A DNA stretch of 64,000 bases, from the NCBI GenBank assembly GCA_020853795.1, contig JADYYF010000042.1, positions 1 through 64,000 of the forward strand, given 5' to 3'. This DNA is from Candidatus Zixiibacteriota bacterium. Lineage in GTDB: Bacteria; Zixibacteria; MSB-5A5; CAIYYT01. Below the pieces are notes generated by a model, which made no database searches, was not told the DNA's origin, and worked only from the letters and a program-made list of their open reading frames with translations. Numbering within the stretch: position 1 is the stretch's first letter; the number at the start of each line of letters is the position of its first letter. Below are positions 62,446 through 64,000 of the stretch, piece by piece. The translations under genes and the position numbers were made by a program.

Positions 62446-63048
62446 CTACACCGACGGGGCGGCCATTAGCCAATTACGCAGACTAACGAGAGCCCGGGCG
62501 CGATGAGAGATCGCGTTTTTCTCCGCCGCACTCATCTGGGCGTAAGTCTTCTTGAGCGGTGGATAATAAAACACCGGATCATAGCCGAAGCCGTGGCGAC
62601 CCTGCATGCCTTCAGCAATCATCCCGTCGACTTCCCCGCGATGGCAGACTTCCCCGCCGAAATAGGCGATGGCGATGACGCTGATGAATTTCGCCCCGCG
62701 CTGTTCCGGGGGAACGCCGTGCAGTTCGGCCAGGAGTTTGCGGTTGTTGTCTTCAAACGAACATTGCTCGCCCGCATAGCGCGCCGAATACACACCGGGC
62801 GCGCCGTGGAGATAAGCGACTTCCAGCCCTGTGTCGTCCGCCAGAGCGGGAATTTGATAGCGCTGAAAGATCGTGCGCGCCTTGAGCAGCGCATTCTCCT
62901 CGAGAGTGGCGCCGTGTTCTTCGATCTCAGGAAAGTCGGCGAATTCGCTCCGGGTCCGGATTCTGATTCCGCTGTCTGAGAGGATTGCGGCGATCTCGCG
63001 AATCTTGTGCTCGTTATTGGTGGCAAGAAGTAGTTCGGTGAGTTTCAT
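62446..63048 (-). CDS. rdgB: dITP/XTP pyrophosphatase (RdgB/HAM1)
   Basis: 200 residues. Family blocks: LLLATNNEHKIREIAAIL, DDTGLEVAYLHGAPGVYSAR, CHRGEVDGMIA, GRHGFGYDPVFYYPP and the SHRARAL C-terminus. It removes deaminated purine nucleotides (ITP, XTP) from the pool. It follows murI by 33 nt. Confidence 0.95.
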   Translation of the reverse strand: MKLTELLLATNNEHKIREIAAILSDSGIRIRTRSEFADFPEIEEHGATLEENALLKARTIFQRYQIPALADDTGLEVAYLHGAPGVYSARYAGEQCSFEDNNRKLLAELHGVPPEQRGAKFISVIAIAYFGGEVCHRGEVDGMIAEGMQGRHGFGYDPVFYYPPLKKTYAQMSAAEKNAISHRARALVSLRNWLMAAPSV

Positions 63049-63081
63049 CAGGATTGCGGAAGCGGCGATCTGAACGCGGCC

Positions 63082-63894
63082 TCAGTACTTGGTGATGTCG
63101 ACCCGCATCGCGTTGCGGACGGCGTCGCCGAGAAAATGCCGCGCCTGCTGGGCAAACTGGTCGGGCACATCCGACACGTAGAATTTGTGCGAACCATCGG
63201 TGCTCTTGGAATTGAGGGCACCGGAGGCGGCCAGCCGTTGGGCGACGACGCGCGCCGTTTCGCGCGCCGAATCGATCAGTTGCACGGTCTCACCCAACAC
63301 TTGCCGAATGACCGGTTTGAGGAGCGGGTAATGCGTACAACCCAGGATCAGCGTATCGATGCCGTTATTCTTGAACGGTGACAGATATTCCTCGGCGATC
63401 AGGAATGTCGCCCGCTTGTCCGTGTAACCCTCCTCCACCAGAGGGACGAAGAGCGGACAGGCCATGCTGAAGACGCGTATTTTGGGATCGATTGCTTCGA
63501 TCGCCCGCGCGTAAGCATTGGAGTGGACCGTGCCCGTTGTCCCGATGACCCCGACGATGCCGTTCTTCGTAGTCGCGACGGCGCTCACTGCGCCCGGTTC
63601 GATGACGCCGACCATGTCGAGGGCACATTCCTGCTTGATGGTCTCGAGGGCAATTGCCGAAGCCGTATTGCACGCGGCGACCACCAGTTTCACGCCCTGC
63701 TCGATCAGAAAGCTGACATCTTGCCGCGAGAACGCCGTAATGATCTCCTTGGAGCGGCCGCCGTAGGGATAACGCCCGACATCGCCAAAATAGACGACGT
63801 CCTCCGACGGTAACAACTGGAAGATCTCACGCGCGACCGTCAATCCGCCGAGACCGGAATCGAAAATGCCAATGGGACTATTGGGAGCCGGCAC
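63082..63894 (-). CDS. murI: glutamate racemase
   Basis: 270 residues, GTG start with GGAGGT 8 nt upstream. FDSGLGGLTVARE at the N-terminus, the two catalytic cysteines Cys75 (AACNTASA) and Cys186 (LGCTHYPLL), and EPGAVSAVA. It supplies D-glutamate for peptidoglycan. It overlaps the end of the upstream gene by 17 nt, so cotranscription with that gene and with rdgB is likely. Confidence 0.97.
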   Translation of the reverse strand: MPAPNSPIGIFDSGLGGLTVAREIFQLLPSEDVVYFGDVGRYPYGGRSKEIITAFSRQDVSFLIEQGVKLVVAACNTASAIALETIKQECALDMVGVIEPGAVSAVATTKNGIVGVIGTTGTVHSNAYARAIEAIDPKIRVFSMACPLFVPLVEEGYTDKRATFLIAEEYLSPFKNNGIDTLILGCTHYPLLKPVIRQVLGETVQLIDSARETARVVAQRLAASGALNSKSTDGSHKFYVSDVPDQFAQQARHFLGDAVRNAMRVDITKY

Positions 63895-64000
63895 TGGCCT
63901 TGACCTCCTTCTCGTATCGATCGATGAACTTCATGACGCCGTCGTAAATGCTCTCGGCGGCCGTTTGGCGAAAACTCTCCTGGCCGAGCAGGCGCTCTTC
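63878..64000 (-). CDS. probable N-acetylmuramoyl-L-alanine amidase, C-terminal 40 residues only
   Basis: The frame is open from the right edge to a TAG at 63878-63880 and overlaps murI by 17 nt. The visible tail (ESFRQTAAESIYDGVMKFID then RYEKEVKASAGSQ) resembles the last helix of amidase_3-type wall amidases, which fits the murI neighbour. The evidence is short and this call is tentative. Confidence 0.45.
   Translation of the reverse strand, partial: EERLLGQESFRQTAAESIYDGVMKFIDRYEKEVKASAGSQ

Overview
The window (about 58-60% GC by eye) looks like a chromosomal contig of an uncultured Gram-negative bacterium of the FCB side of the tree, most like candidate Zixibacteria or a close relative. 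The reasons are secreted proteins ending in thrombospondin-type-3 repeats plus a dockerin-like tail (ISDAVFLVNYIF / [13 protein letters not shown]), a large surface protein with a type-IX-like C-terminal tail (QNYPNPFNPTT), a DUF5686/carboxypeptidase-regulatory outer-membrane protein, and a PEP-CTERM protein. This assignment is inference; no rRNA is present.

Layout. 1-8.5 kb: secreted proteins (M1 peptidase cut by the left edge, TSP3/dockerin protein, coiled-coil protein, a family 2 glycosyltransferase, and on the + strand a beta-lactamase-fold hydrolase with TSP3 and dockerin tail). 8.6 kb: tRNA-Thr(UGU). 8.8-20.2 kb: a long minus-strand housekeeping array read as yebC-ruvC-ruvA-ruvB-queA-ispD-ispF-dedA-ddl, then an M42 aminopeptidase, cysS and an isolated aceK; many of these genes overlap by 4 nt at stop/start. 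20.4-24.9 kb: a PhaR-phasin fusion protein, a lone receiver protein, a nitrilase-family amidohydrolase, and a sensor kinase coupled to a small lipoprotein. 24.9-33.4 kb: DUF5686 outer-membrane protein, dnaG, mutS2, and a TPR lipoprotein. 33.4-44.8 kb: a cohesin-like secreted protein, a PEP-CTERM protein behind a near-consensus sigma54 promoter, an ATP-grasp enzyme, a 1418-residue modular surface protein, a Cas4/AddB-like Fe-S nuclease, a UbiB-family kinase and a beta-barrel protein.

44.9-62.4 kb is a co-directional exopolysaccharide locus: Wzy-like ligase/polymerase, NapH-like Fe-S membrane protein, two tandem CapK-type adenylate-forming enzymes, four glycosyltransferases, a heparinase II/III-type lyase, an AsnB-type amidotransferase, an AlgD-like GDP-mannose dehydrogenase and a large GT-C-like membrane protein. 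The gene mix resembles exosortase-linked EPS loci, and the AlgD-like enzyme plus lyase suggest a uronate-containing (possibly mannuronate-containing) polymer that is trimmed on export. 62.4-64 kb: rdgB, murI and the end of a probable cell-wall amidase.

The most interesting signals are regulatory. They are a sigma54-type promoter for the PEP-CTERM gene, a TGC-N3-GCA dyad in the promoter of the PhaR-phasin gene, a nested dyad covering the NapH-like promoter, and a recurring promoter layout in which the -10 box ends 6-7 nt before the start codon of genes lacking a Shine-Dalgarno sequence (dnaG, mutS2, PhaR-phasin, NapH-like), which suggests leaderless mRNAs.
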